NCBI RefSeq assembly: GCF_900215145.1 | Contig: NZ_OBDO01000001.1 | Span: forward strand, 744,001-808,000 | Source: Geodermatophilus sabuli | GTDB taxonomy: Bacteria; Actinomycetota; Actinomycetes; Mycobacteriales; Geodermatophilaceae | Reading direction: 5' to 3' | Length of the DNA stretch: 64,000 nucleotides | Part shown: positions 8,698 through 17,951 of the stretch, in pieces | Position numbering within the stretch: the stretch's first letter is position 1 | How the letters are laid out: every line of letters begins with the position of its first letter | Program-made: the position numbers and the translations under genes | Notes under the pieces: model-generated | Databases searched by the model: none | Seen by the model: the letters and a program-made list of their open reading frames with translations, nothing else | What the model was told of the DNA's origin: nothing

Positions 8698-10623
8698 TCA
8701 CTCGTGGGCGCAGTGCGACGACGTCGACCTCGGCACCCCGAGCGCCGGGTTGCGGTCGAAGAAGCCCACCGGCTTGAGGGTGAACCCGGCGTAGTCGGTC
8801 GGCATGACCGGCCAGTCCTCCGGGCGCGGGAAGTGGGTCAGCCCGAAGGTGTGCCACAGGACGACGTCGGCGCCTTGCCCGTCCGGACCCGACAGCGGCC
8901 GGTCCGCCTGCACGAACGCCGGCAGCCCCGCCGCGCCCGGGTGCTGGTTGACGAAGTCGCCGGCCGCGTAGCGCTCGGCCGGGTCGTACTGCGTCACCCA
9001 CAGGCTCTTGGTGCCGAAGGTGGCGCGCTGGTGGATCGAGGAGGACTCGTCGGCCAGCATCAGCGGCAGGTTCTCCGGGTGCAGCGCGTAGCCGACGGGC
9101 TGGCCCAGCCGGTTGGTCCGCTCCGGGTTGAGCACGTGCCACACCCGCCCGACCGTGCCGTCGGCCACCCGCGCGGCCTCGGACTCGCGGGTGATCGGCG
9201 TGGACCGGCGGGTGAACGCGTTGCCGTACGGGTTGGTGTCGCTGACCGGCACCCGGACGGCGTCCACCTCGTGCACCGCGTTGCGCTCGCCGTCGACGGC
9301 CATGTCCAGCCGCGCGGAGAACAGGTGCTGGTGGAACGGCGCGCCCAGCCCCGGGGCGATCTCGGTCGCGTACGGGTGCTCCTCGCCGCGGTAGGACGAC
9401 GTGAAGACGATGCCGGTCGCCTTCGACTCCAGCTGGATGGTGCCGTCGGTGTAGAGGTACCAGTAGAAGCCGTAGTCGTAGTTGCCGATGGTGGTGAAGA
9501 AGCTGATCACCAGCCGGCGCGAGCGGCGGGTCTCGACCATCCCGTTGAACAGGTCGGTGTGCTTCCACCCCACGCCGTAGTCCTCCTCGTGGAGGCAGAT
9601 GGCGTTGCGCAGCACCCGCGGGGCGCCGTCCTCGTCGGCGATCGTGGCGTCGAAGTAGTGGATCTCGCCGAGGCAGTCGCAGCCCAGCTCCAGGGAGTTG
9701 GTGTAGCGGGCGAAGAGGTACTCGCCGGTGTCGAAGTAGTTCTGCCAGAACCGCACGGGGGAGGGGTCGGCGTAGGGCACGACCATCTCCGAGATCGACG
9801 CCCGGTAGACCACCGAGCGGCCGTCGATGGACAGCTGGTGCAGGGTCAGCCCCTCGCGGACGTCGAAGCCGACGCGGAACTCCCACCCGGCCCAGCGGAC
9901 GACGTCGTCGTCGACGGTGAAGCTCGGCCCCTCGGGCTGGGTGATCTCGATGGGCTTGAGGTCGCGCACCGGGTGCGGGTGGGTGGCCTGGTCCAGGTCG
10001 GCGCGCTCGGCGGGCACCGGCAGGTCGAAGTGGTCGTGCACCGCCGTGGTGACGCCGCGGGTGATGTCGACGTAGGCGACGACGCCGTCCACCGGGTGCG
10101 CCCACGGCAGGTCGGACTCGTCGGCCTGGTGGAAGCCGAGCACGCGGACCACCCGATCGCCGAACTCGTCGGGGAAGTAGGAGCCGGCCGACAGGGGGAC
10201 GGCGCGCACGTTCGCCACGTCCAGCCCGCGCTTGGCCATGGCGGCCACCCAGCGCTCGTCGGCGGCGAGGATCGGCTCGATCGCCTCGAACTCGGCGTCG
10301 AGGATCGGGACCTGTCCGTCGGCGACCCCGTTGATCTCGACGTCCCGGACGACGCTGCCGGCCGTCAGGGAGACGGTGACGTCACGGCCCTGGCCGGTGG
10401 CCCGGTCCAGCAGCAGCACCCGCGCCCGGCGCTCGACCGGCTGACCGGGCGACCAGGCGAGGACGTCGCGCTTGTGCGGCTCCTCCAGGCCGACGTAGAC
10501 GAACTTGCTGCTCTCCTTGTGCAGCCCGGCGGCCACGACGACGTCCCGGGCGGCGGTGATCTCCTCGGCGGACAGCCGCGAGAGCGGGTGGGTGGCCGTG
10601 GTGGGAGGGGCGGTGAGGGTCAT
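8698..10623 (-). CDS. copper-containing primary amine oxidase
   Basis: A 641-residue topaquinone amine oxidase that converts primary amines, O2 and water to aldehyde, ammonia and H2O2. The cofactor Tyr is in TIGNYDYGFYW, the expected NYD(E) context. The catalytic-base region YRASISEMVVPYADPSP and the copper histidine region HQHLFSARLDM are present. The length fits bacterial enzymes such as histamine or phenethylamine oxidase. No signal peptide is visible, so it is probably cytosolic, as in Arthrobacter. The ATG has GGAG eight bases upstream. It follows an APC permease gene by 33 bases, suggesting a permease-oxidase operon for importing and deaminating an aromatic or biogenic amine; the substrate cannot be read from sequence. 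Confidence 0.93.
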   Translation of the reverse strand: MTLTAPPTTATHPLSRLSAEEITAARDVVVAAGLHKESSKFVYVGLEEPHKRDVLAWSPGQPVERRARVLLLDRATGQGRDVTVSLTAGSVVRDVEINGVADGQVPILDAEFEAIEPILAADERWVAAMAKRGLDVANVRAVPLSAGSYFPDEFGDRVVRVLGFHQADESDLPWAHPVDGVVAYVDITRGVTTAVHDHFDLPVPAERADLDQATHPHPVRDLKPIEITQPEGPSFTVDDDVVRWAGWEFRVGFDVREGLTLHQLSIDGRSVVYRASISEMVVPYADPSPVRFWQNYFDTGEYLFARYTNSLELGCDCLGEIHYFDATIADEDGAPRVLRNAICLHEEDYGVGWKHTDLFNGMVETRRSRRLVISFFTTIGNYDYGFYWYLYTDGTIQLESKATGIVFTSSYRGEEHPYATEIAPGLGAPFHQHLFSARLDMAVDGERNAVHEVDAVRVPVSDTNPYGNAFTRRSTPITRESEAARVADGTVGRVWHVLNPERTNRLGQPVGYALHPENLPLMLADESSSIHQRATFGTKSLWVTQYDPAERYAAGDFVNQHPGAAGLPAFVQADRPLSGPDGQGADVVLWHTFGLTHFPRPEDWPVMPTDYAGFTLKPVGFFDRNPALGVPRSTSSHCAHE

Positions 10624-10656
10624 GTCAGCTCCATTCGGTGGTGCGGGATCGGACGG

Positions 10657-12138
10657 TCAGATCAGGGGGGCGTCATCGGCCGGGGAGGCGGTGGTGAGGG
10701 CGCGGGCGGCCTGCGGCCGGGCCTTGGCCAGCGCCCAGCCGGCCGCCAGGGCGACGGCGAGCAGGACCCCGGCGCCCACACCCAGGACCGTGGAGCCGCC
10801 CATGAGCAGCGGCAGGTTCTTGACGAGGAGCACGAGGATCGCGGCGAGACCCAGCAGCCCGAGGGACGGCGCGACCAGCGTCTGCCAGGGCCTCCGGTCC
10901 ACGCCGGTGCGGCGGAAGAAGACGAGCACCGCCAGGCAGGCCATGAGCATCAGGACGACGATCCCGACGCTGGCGATCCCGGCCAGCCAGGTGAAGATCT
11001 CCAGCACCGGGTCCAGGCCGGCGATCACGCAGACGGCCATGAGCAGGGCGCCGACGCCCGAGGTCACGAGCGAGGCGACGTGCGGCGAGGCGTGCCGGGT
11101 GTGGCTGCGGCCGCAGATCGCGGGGAGCACGCCGGTGTTGCCGAGGGAGAAGAAGTACCGGGACGTCACGTTGTGGAACGCGAGGATCGCAGCGAACAGG
11201 CTGGTCACGAAGAGGACCTGCATGATGTCGGCGGCGATCGGCCCGACGTACTCCTGCGCGGTGGCCACCACGATCCCGCCCGGGTCGGCGGCGGACTCCT
11301 CGACGATGCGGCTGTCGCCCCATGCGCTCACGATGGCCCACGCGGAGACGGTGTAGAAGACCGTGATGATCGCCAGTGCCGCGTAGGTCGCGATCGGGAT
11401 GGTGCGCTCGGGGTCGCGGGCCTCGTCGCGGAAGATCGCGGTCGCCTCGAACCCGATGAACCCCGCGATGGCGAACATCAGCCCGATGCCGGGGGCACCG
11501 GAGAGGACGTCGGCGGGGGTCACCAGCGCCGAGGACAGGCCCTCGTCGCCCCCGCCGCGGCCGATGACGGCGACGTCCAGCACCAGCACGATGCCGACCT
11601 CGGCGACCAGCAGGACGCCGAGCACCTTGCTGGACAGCTCGATGTGCCGGTACCCGAGCAGCCCGGTGACGGCGAGGACGGCGGCGGTCCACAGCCACCA
11701 CGGCAGGTCGGGCCCGCCGTAGCCGGTGACGAGGTCGTCGAGCAGGAAGCCGACGTAGCCGTACACCGCGCCCTGGACGGTGAGGTAGCTGATCAGCGCG
11801 ACGAGCGCGCTGCCCAACCCGGCCCCGCGGCCCAGCCCGGTGCCGATGTAGGAGTAGAAGGCGCCGGCGTTCGGCACGTGCCGGGTCATGGCGGTGAAGC
11901 CGACGGCGAAGAACGCGAGGACGACGCCGGCGACGACGTACATCGCGGGGTAGCCCGGCCCGTTCCCGGCGGCGATGCCGATGGGGAAGGAGCCGGCGAC
12001 GACGGTCAGCGGCGCCGCGGCGGCCACCACCATGAGCACGATCGAAGCCGGGCCGAGGGTGCCCCGCAGCCGGTGGCTCGCGGGGTCGGTACGGGCGGCG
12101 CCGGTCGTGGTGGGAGGCGGGTCGGAGACGGTGGCCAT
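10657..12138 (-). CDS. APC family amino acid/amine permease
   Basis: A 493-residue protein with about 12-13 membrane segments. The amino acid-polyamine-organocation core is seen near residues 30-60 (LGPASIVLMVVAAAAPLTVVAG) and in GFEATAIFRDEARDPERTIP, a consensus of this family between segments 6 and 7. The ATG follows CCGGAGGTCCGC, a strong Shine-Dalgarno sequence. It is upstream of and close to the amine oxidase, so I infer that it imports the amine substrate. It is divergent from a second APC permease across 231 bases that hold both promoters. Confidence 0.88.
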   Translation of the reverse strand: MATVSDPPPTTTGAARTDPASHRLRGTLGPASIVLMVVAAAAPLTVVAGSFPIGIAAGNGPGYPAMYVVAGVVLAFFAVGFTAMTRHVPNAGAFYSYIGTGLGRGAGLGSALVALISYLTVQGAVYGYVGFLLDDLVTGYGGPDLPWWLWTAAVLAVTGLLGYRHIELSSKVLGVLLVAEVGIVLVLDVAVIGRGGGDEGLSSALVTPADVLSGAPGIGLMFAIAGFIGFEATAIFRDEARDPERTIPIATYAALAIITVFYTVSAWAIVSAWGDSRIVEESAADPGGIVVATAQEYVGPIAADIMQVLFVTSLFAAILAFHNVTSRYFFSLGNTGVLPAICGRSHTRHASPHVASLVTSGVGALLMAVCVIAGLDPVLEIFTWLAGIASVGIVVLMLMACLAVLVFFRRTGVDRRPWQTLVAPSLGLLGLAAILVLLVKNLPLLMGGSTVLGVGAGVLLAVALAAGWALAKARPQAARALTTASPADDAPLI

Positions 12139-12369
12139 GCGGACCTCCGGGGGGTGGCAGCGCGGTGCTGCCGGGGGCGGGAGTGCGACCCGGTCACCCT
12201 GACCGCTCCTCGGGCCTGCCCGGTCACACGCCCGTAACTTCGCGGAAACGTCCGTGTAACGGCAAACGAGATCCGGCTCACACTTTTCTCATTCGACGTG
12301 CAGGGACCCGGAACGGCCCTGACCTGGTTACGCTCCCCGGCCAGCGACGACGGGAGACGGCGGGAGCTC

Positions 12370-13851
12370 ATGGGGCAGCGGACCGGGCCGGCGACGCGCC
12401 GCGGCGTGCCCGGACGCCTGCCCGCCCGCTCGCCGGTGGCGGGGCTGCGCCGCCGGGGTCTCACCTTCCCCGAGGTCCTCGCGCAGTCGGTCTCCGCCCT
12501 GGCCCCGTCGGCGGCGATGGTCGTGGTGCCCTCGATCGTGCTGGTCGAGTCCGGCGCCGCGACCCTGCCGGCGTTCGGCGCGGCCACCGCACTGGTGCTG
12601 CTGGTCGGCTGGTGCCTCACCCAGTTCGGCCGCCGCATGGCCGCGGTCGGCGGCACCTACAGCTACACCGCCAAGGGCCTCGGGCCGGTCGGCGCCCTCG
12701 CCGGGGGCTGGGCGCTGCTGGTCGGCTACGCCGCGGTCGCCATGTCGGCGCTGGTCGGGGCGTCGGTCTACCTCGCCGGCGTCGTCGGCCTGCGGCCCAC
12801 GCCGCTGGTGGTGGCGGCCCTGGCCGTGCCGCTCGGCCTGCTGGCCACGCTGTGCACCGTGCGGGGCATCCAGCTGTCCGCGCGGGTGGCCCTCGCCCTC
12901 GAGCTGCTGTCGACCGTCGTGGTGCTCGCCGTCCTGGGGGTGCTGCTGCTCGCCCCGCGCGGCGGGCCCGGGACCGCCGCCCCGGTGGTCGACGCGGGGG
13001 TGGAGTGGGGCGGGGTCGCGGTCGGGGTGGTCCTCGGCGTCACCGCGTTCATGGGGTTCGAGAGCGCCTCGACCCTCGGCGTCGAGGCGCGCCGGCCGCT
13101 GGTCGCTGTCCCCCGGGCGGTGCTCTGGACGCCGGCGGTGGCCGGGGTGCTCTTCGTCGCGGCCGCCGCCGCCCAGGTGGTGCTGCTGCGGGCCGCGCCG
13201 CTGGACGTGCTGACCAGCCCCGTCCCGGTGGCGGAGCTGGCCGACCGGCAGGGGCTCGGGCTGCTGCGCCGCGTCCTGGACCTCGGCATCGCCGCGTCGT
13301 TCTTCGCCTGCGTCACCGGCTCGACCAACGCGCTCGGCCGGGTGCTGTTCTCGATGGGCCGCGAGGGGGTGCTGCCGCGCGCGCTGGGGCGCACCCACTC
13401 CCGGTTCGAGACGCCGTACGTGGCGCTCGGCGTCGTCCTGCCGGCTGTGGTGGGGGTCCCGGTCGTCGCGCTGGCCGCCGGCGGCGGGCCGCGGGCGGTG
13501 CTGACCGCCTCGCTCACCGTCTCCGCCTTCGGCTACGTCGTCGCCTACACGCTGGCCTGCCTGGCGATGCCGGCCTTCCTCCGGCGGATCGGCGAGCTCA
13601 CGCCGCTGCCGGCGGTCGGGGGGCTGGTCGCCGGTGTGGGCGGCTTCCTCGTGCTGGTGGCCGGCATGGCCGGCGCCTCGTGGTCGGGCGGCCGCACGGT
13701 GGTCGCCGTCTTCCTGGCCGTGATGGCCCCGGGCCTGGCCTGGACGGCGTGGCTGCGCCGCCGCGACCCCGGCCGGCTCGCCGCGGTCGGGGTCTACGAC
13801 CAGGCCACCGCCAGCAGCGTGCTGCCGGGCAGCGTCCGGACGTCGCGATGA
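12370..13851 (+). CDS. APC family permease
   Basis: A 493-residue polytopic permease, similar in architecture to but clearly distinct from the divergent neighbour. It contains LRRRGLTFPEVLAQSVSALAPS at the N terminus, GGTYSYTAKGLGPVG in the second repeat, and GVTAFMGFESASTLGVEAR, the APC signature. ATG 12370 (preceded by GGGAG) is preferred to GTG 12298 because the added 24 residues are not family-like. It overlaps the following IclR gene by ATGA and is probably controlled by it. Cationic or aromatic amino acids or amines are candidate substrates. Confidence 0.85.
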   Translation: MGQRTGPATRRGVPGRLPARSPVAGLRRRGLTFPEVLAQSVSALAPSAAMVVVPSIVLVESGAATLPAFGAATALVLLVGWCLTQFGRRMAAVGGTYSYTAKGLGPVGALAGGWALLVGYAAVAMSALVGASVYLAGVVGLRPTPLVVAALAVPLGLLATLCTVRGIQLSARVALALELLSTVVVLAVLGVLLLAPRGGPGTAAPVVDAGVEWGGVAVGVVLGVTAFMGFESASTLGVEARRPLVAVPRAVLWTPAVAGVLFVAAAAAQVVLLRAAPLDVLTSPVPVAELADRQGLGLLRRVLDLGIAASFFACVTGSTNALGRVLFSMGREGVLPRALGRTHSRFETPYVALGVVLPAVVGVPVVALAAGGGPRAVLTASLTVSAFGYVVAYTLACLAMPAFLRRIGELTPLPAVGGLVAGVGGFLVLVAGMAGASWSGGRTVVAVFLAVMAPGLAWTAWLRRRDPGRLAAVGVYDQATASSVLPGSVRTSR

Positions 13852-14603
13852 CCCCCGCCATCGACCGGGGCCTCACCGGGCGGCAGCCCAAGGCGGTGCA
13901 GAGCGCGCTGGCCATCCTGGAGGCGGTGGCCCGGGCCGGGGCAGGGGTCACCGCCAAGGAGGTCGCCGAGGACGTCGGCCTGCCACCGGCCACCGCGTAC
14001 CGGCTGCTCAACCTGCTGGTGGGCGAGGAGTACCTGGTCCGCCTGCCCGACCTGCACGGTTTCGCGCTGGGCCGCAAGGTGGCCGGGCTGACCGGGAGCC
14101 CGGGGCCGGCGCAGCTGTCCACCGCGGTGCGGGAGGTGATCGGGGAACTGCGGCAGCAGGTGCGCTTCGGCGTGCACCTGGTCCTGTACTCCGGTCCGGT
14201 GCTGCGCTGCGCCGACGTCGACCCCGACCACCCGCTGCTCTCAACGGCGGAGGTCGAGCGGCACCTGCACGCCACCGCCGTGGGCAAGCTGCTGCTGGCC
14301 GAGCAGCCCGACTGGCGCGACGTCGTCCCCCCGCGCCGGCTGGTGCAGTTCACCGAGCGGACGGTCACCCGCCCGGCCGACCTGGACGCCGAGCTGCGCG
14401 CGGTCGCCGACCGGGGGACGGCGGTGCAGGCCGGCCAGCTGCACGAGGGGGTGTCCTGCGCCGCCGTGCCGGTGCGCACGCCCGCCGGGGTGCTGGTCGC
14501 GGCCATCGCCGTCACCGGCCCGGGGCAGGACGAGGCGACCGCCGCGGCCCGCGCGGGCCACGCGATCGCGTTCGCCGACCGTCTGGGCCCGCTGCTCGGC
14601 TGA
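13848..14603 (+). CDS. IclR family transcriptional regulator
   Basis: A 251-residue regulator. An N-terminal winged helix-turn-helix is visible at residues 14-70 (AVQSALAILEAVARAG, VTAKEVAEDVGLPPATAYRLLNLL), followed by the IclR effector domain with HLHATAVGKLLLA and a VSCAAVPVRTPAGVLVAAIAVTG core. Start ATG overlaps the permease stop (13848-13851), so the two are co-translated. IclR proteins usually respond to an aromatic or short-chain acid and control neighbouring catabolic genes. The likely targets are the permease itself and the flanking amine oxidase and CoA ligase operons; no operator was identified with confidence. Confidence 0.92.
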   Translation: MTPAIDRGLTGRQPKAVQSALAILEAVARAGAGVTAKEVAEDVGLPPATAYRLLNLLVGEEYLVRLPDLHGFALGRKVAGLTGSPGPAQLSTAVREVIGELRQQVRFGVHLVLYSGPVLRCADVDPDHPLLSTAEVERHLHATAVGKLLLAEQPDWRDVVPPRRLVQFTERTVTRPADLDAELRAVADRGTAVQAGQLHEGVSCAAVPVRTPAGVLVAAIAVTGPGQDEATAAARAGHAIAFADRLGPLLG

Positions 14604-14613
14604 CCCCGACGCC

Positions 14614-16209
14614 TCAGCCCGCCGCTGAGGTGTCCTGTTGCGCGAGGCCGGCGTGCTGCTCGCGCAGCTGGCGCTTGAGGATCTTGCCGCTGGGGTTCTT
14701 GGGCAGCGCGTCGGCGACCACGACGTACTTGGGGCGCTTGTAGCCGGCCAGCCGGTCGCGGGTGTGGGCGTGCACGTCCTCGGCGGTGATCGTCGCGCCG
14801 GGCTTGGGGACGACGACGGCGGTGACGGCCTCGACCCAGTAGGGGTGGCTGATGCCGAAGACGGCGACCTCGGCGACGCCGTCGAGGGCGTAGACGGCCT
14901 CCTCGATCTCGCGGCTGGCCACGTTCTCCCCGCCGGTCTTGATCATGTCCTTCTTGCGGTCGACGACGGACAGGTAGCCGTCGGCGGTCATGACGCCGAG
15001 GTCGCCGGAGTGGAACCAGCCGCCGGCGAAGGCCTCGGCGGTCTTGGCCTCGTCCTGGTAGTAGCCCAGCGCCGCGTGCGGGCTGCGGTGCACGATCTCC
15101 CCGACCTCGCCGGGCGGCACCGGGTTGCCGTGGTCGTCGACCAGGCGGGTCTCCACGTTGAGGGCGGCGCGGCCGGCCGAGCCGGCCCGCTCCAGCTGCT
15201 CGTGCGGCCGCAGGATGGTGGCCAGCGGGCTCATCTCGGTCTGGCCGTAGAAGTTCCACAGCTGCACGTCGGGCAGCCGGCGCTGCAGCTCGCGGAGCAC
15301 CTCCACCGGCATGGGGGAGGCGCCGTAGTAGCCCTTGCGCAGGCTGGACAGGTCGGTGGTGTCGAAGTCGGGGTGCCGCAGCAGCGAGATCCACACCGTC
15401 GGCGGGCAGAACAGCTTGGTGACCCGCTCGCGGGCGACGGTGGCGAGGATGGCCGCCGGATCGGGCGCGGGCAGGATGATGCTGGTCGCGCCGAGGTAGA
15501 CGTCGACGGAGAAGAAGCAGTCCAGCTGGGCGCAGTGGTACATCGGCAGCGCGTGCACCTCGACGTCCTCGGCGCTCATGCCGCCGTCGATGACGCAGGA
15601 GACGTACTGGCTGATCAGCGAGCGGGAGGAGAGCATCACGCCCTTGGGCCGGGACTCGGTGCCGGAGGTGTACATCAGCCGCAGCGGGTCGTCGTCGGCG
15701 ACGGCGACCTCCGGGGCGCTGTCGTCGCCGGTGCGCCACCAGGTGTCGACGTCCTCCCAGCCGGCCGACGGCGCGGCGCCGGACAGCCCGATCCAGCCCC
15801 GCACCCCGCCCTGCACGCCCGCGGCGGCCAGCGCCTTGTCCGCGGTCTCGGCCAGGGCGTCCTCGGTGACCATCCCGGCCGCGCCGGAGTGACGGAGGAT
15901 GAAGGCGATCTCGTCCGGGCCGAGCATGAAGTTCACCGGCACGAGTACCACACCGAGCTTGGCAGTGGCGAAGGCCAGCACCGCGTACTGCCAGCTGTTG
16001 TGGCTCAGCAGCGCCAGCCGGTCGCCCTTTCCCAGGCCGCGGTCGGCCAGTGCGTGCGCGGTGCGGTTCACCGCGGCGTCGAACTCCGCGTAGGTCACCC
16101 GCAGGTCACCGGCGACCACCGCGAGCTTGTCCGGGTACCGCTGCGCGGTCCGGTGCAGCAGGTCGCCGACGGAGTGCTGTCGGGCGCGGACGACGTCGGT
16201 GCTGGTCAT
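14614..16209 (-). CDS. AMP-dependent acyl-CoA synthetase (fatty-acid/aryl CoA ligase)
   Basis: A 531-residue ANL-superfamily ligase. The nucleotide-binding motif is MYTSGTESRPKGVML, with Glu where most ligases have Thr, a variant seen in one FadD-like clade. Other motifs: NFYGQTEMSP, the hinge WFHSGDLGVMTADGYLSVVDR, KKDMIKTGGENV and the C-terminal catalytic PKNPSGKILKRQLR. The ATG follows AGGAGGGA. It is convergent with the iclR gene with only ten bases between stops. It is a second, unrelated CoA ligase in the cluster and could activate a fatty or aromatic acid; the acyl-binding pocket cannot be assigned by eye. Confidence 0.88.
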   Translation of the reverse strand: MTSTDVVRARQHSVGDLLHRTAQRYPDKLAVVAGDLRVTYAEFDAAVNRTAHALADRGLGKGDRLALLSHNSWQYAVLAFATAKLGVVLVPVNFMLGPDEIAFILRHSGAAGMVTEDALAETADKALAAAGVQGGVRGWIGLSGAAPSAGWEDVDTWWRTGDDSAPEVAVADDDPLRLMYTSGTESRPKGVMLSSRSLISQYVSCVIDGGMSAEDVEVHALPMYHCAQLDCFFSVDVYLGATSIILPAPDPAAILATVARERVTKLFCPPTVWISLLRHPDFDTTDLSSLRKGYYGASPMPVEVLRELQRRLPDVQLWNFYGQTEMSPLATILRPHEQLERAGSAGRAALNVETRLVDDHGNPVPPGEVGEIVHRSPHAALGYYQDEAKTAEAFAGGWFHSGDLGVMTADGYLSVVDRKKDMIKTGGENVASREIEEAVYALDGVAEVAVFGISHPYWVEAVTAVVVPKPGATITAEDVHAHTRDRLAGYKRPKYVVVADALPKNPSGKILKRQLREQHAGLAQQDTSAAG

Positions 16210-16285
16210 GGCAGATCCCTCCTGGGAGCGGCACGGGTTGCGGGCAGTCTGCCGCGTGCCGCCCCGCCGGTCACGCCACCCGCGC

Positions 16286-17155
16286 TCAGAACCCGAGGTC
16301 GGCCGCCAGGCGGGTCTCCGGCACGTGGACGACGGCGTCGAACGCGTCGGCCACCAGCGTGGTGAGGTACCCGGAGTCCAGGCGGATGCGGTCCGGTCCG
16401 GCGTCGTCGCCGCGGGCGGCGCTCAGGTCGGCGAGGACGAGGCCGCTCCCGGCCAGGGCCGCCTCGATGCTGCCGGGCCGCGGCGGATCCAGGGCGGTGT
16501 CCTCCACCCGGAACCCGTAGGGGCCGACGTCGGCCGCGGGGTGGAGGGCGGCGGTCCGGCCGGCGCCGCTGGTCAGCCCGACGGCGACGTAGTCTCCGCC
16601 GAGCACCCGGTCCAGGTGCAGGCCCATCGGCAGCGCCTGGACCTCGCCCTCGTAGACCACCGGCGTGCGCTGGACGTGCGCGTTGTGCGCCATGACCACG
16701 ACGCGGGCGTCGGAGCCGAGCCGGTCGAGCCACCAGCGGACGGTGGCGGCCATGTACCGCTCCCGCGAGGTCGCTGCCGCGGGCAGCGCCGTCCCGGCGG
16801 ACAGGCCGGCGATCGCGCGGAGCTGGTGGTCGGCGGCCATCGCCGCCTCCAGCCGCCACCGGGCGACGTCGTGGCGGGCCTGGCCGACGACGTCGACGGA
16901 GGTGGGCGCGAGCGCGTCGAACCGGTCGGCCAGGCGGCTGAGTGCGGCGGTGAGCGCGTCCTGCCGGGCCGGGTCCAGCGCGAGGTAGCCGGGGGTGGAC
17001 TGCGCCTGGGTCGTGCCGGCGATCCCGGCGGCGATCTCGACGGCGGCGTCCAGCAGCTGCCGGGCCGGCGGGTCGACCGCGTCGAGGTGGCCGGTCAGGA
17101 GGGGCGGGTCAGGTCGGGTCCGCGACCCGGCCCGCCCCGGGGACGCCGGCGGTCG
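16286..17155 (-). pseudogene. erythromycin esterase-like protein, 5'-truncated remnant
   Basis: The open frame has 290 sense codons but no ATG or GTG before 16840. It encodes only the C-terminal two thirds of an EreA/EreC-type esterase (usual length about 400-450). Conserved parts include HLDAVDP, SRERYMAATVRWW and VVMAHNAHVQR, whose His belongs to the active site of the family. The N-terminal block with the essential Glu and His (EGSH-type motif) is missing. The frame is identical to that of the upstream isochorismatase-like gene, from which it is separated only by that gene's TAA. This suggests a deletion that joined two genes, leaving a decaying remnant. A shorter functional product from ATG 16840 cannot be excluded but would lack most of the catalytic site. 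Confidence 0.7.
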
Positions 17156-17803
17156 TTACTCGGCGCCCTGGCCGGTCACGAGACCGCGGAACTCGGCGGC
17201 GGTCATCACGTGGGCGGTGGAGAACGCGAGGATGGACAACGTCCCGCGGTGGACGTCGTCGGCCGACATGGCGCCCCAGCCGACGTCCGGGTAGTCGAAG
17301 GTGCCCGTGGCGTCGGACAGGAACGCCACCTTGTAGTTGTGGAACATGGCGTCGCGCGCGGTCGCGTGGCAGCAGTTCTCCGTGGTCGTCCCCGAGATCA
17401 CGACCGAGTCGATCCCCCACTCGCGGAGGACCAGGTCCAGGTCCGTGGCGAAGAAGCCGCTGTAGCGGTGCTTCTTGATGACGTGCTCTCCGGGCGCCGG
17501 CGCCAGGGTCGGGAAGATCTCCGACCCCGGGGTGCCGTCGACGAGAGCCGCCCGCTGGTCGATCGGCGGGTAGAGGTCGTCGTACAGCCCCATGTCGGAG
17601 CCGTCCTCGCGGTGGACGTGGGCGGTGTAGATCACCTTGATCCCGTTGTCCCGGCAGAACGCCAGCGTCTGCGCGAGCTCGTCGGCCATGGCGAGGGCCT
17701 GCTTGGACTGCAGGGCCGCCCCCTCGGCGACGAAGTCGTTCTGCATGTCGACGACGATCATCGCCGTCCGGGCCGGGTCGATGCGGTCGAAGGTGTAGGG
17801 CAC
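17156..17803 (-). CDS. isochorismatase-like cysteine hydrolase
   Basis: A 215-residue protein of the isochorismatase-like superfamily with the full Asp-Lys-Cys set: VVDMQNDF (Asp), VIKKHRYSGFFATDLD (Lys) and TTTENCCHATARDA (nucleophilic Cys). The close TTTENCC context resembles amidohydrolases such as biuret hydrolase and N-carbamoyl hydrolases more than EntB, so amide hydrolysis is likelier than isochorismate cleavage. GTG 17803 is chosen because GGAGGT lies seven bases upstream; a longer frame to 17866 begins with low-complexity residues. It is on the same strand as, and about 150 bases after, the aryl-AMP ligase gene. Confidence 0.88.
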   Translation of the reverse strand: MPYTFDRIDPARTAMIVVDMQNDFVAEGAALQSKQALAMADELAQTLAFCRDNGIKVIYTAHVHREDGSDMGLYDDLYPPIDQRAALVDGTPGSEIFPTLAPAPGEHVIKKHRYSGFFATDLDLVLREWGIDSVVISGTTTENCCHATARDAMFHNYKVAFLSDATGTFDYPDVGWGAMSADDVHRGTLSILAFSTAHVMTAAEFRGLVTGQGAE

Positions 17804-17853
17804 GGGGACCTCCGGGCGAGGTGTGCGGCGGTTGGCCGGGGAACGGGGTGAGC

Positions 17854-17878
17854 CTCGATGTGTCATGTGATCATCGAG
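17854..17878. promoter_or_regulatory. 7-bp inverted repeat, possible operator
   Basis: CTCGATG at 17854-17860 pairs with CATCGAG at 17872-17878 around a spacer containing TCATGTGATCA. It lies 51 bases before the GTG of the isochorismatase-like gene. A partly similar sequence (ATGTCATC and GACACACATGATC) occurs in the gap between the hydroxylase and PaaX genes, so a common regulator is conceivable. This is weak evidence. Confidence 0.3.
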
Positions 17879-17951
17879 CGTCGTCAGTGTGACGTCTGAG
17901 CGTCCTGCAGAACACCCTCGGCGGGCCGGTCCTGCCGGGCGACTGAGGAGG

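Noticed and set aside
8308-12237. A 1309-codon open frame on the plus strand across the amine oxidase and permease genes
   Set aside because: It is antisense to two clear genes; the translation is Arg/Gly/Asp-rich with no domain. Long shadow frames are expected at this GC content.
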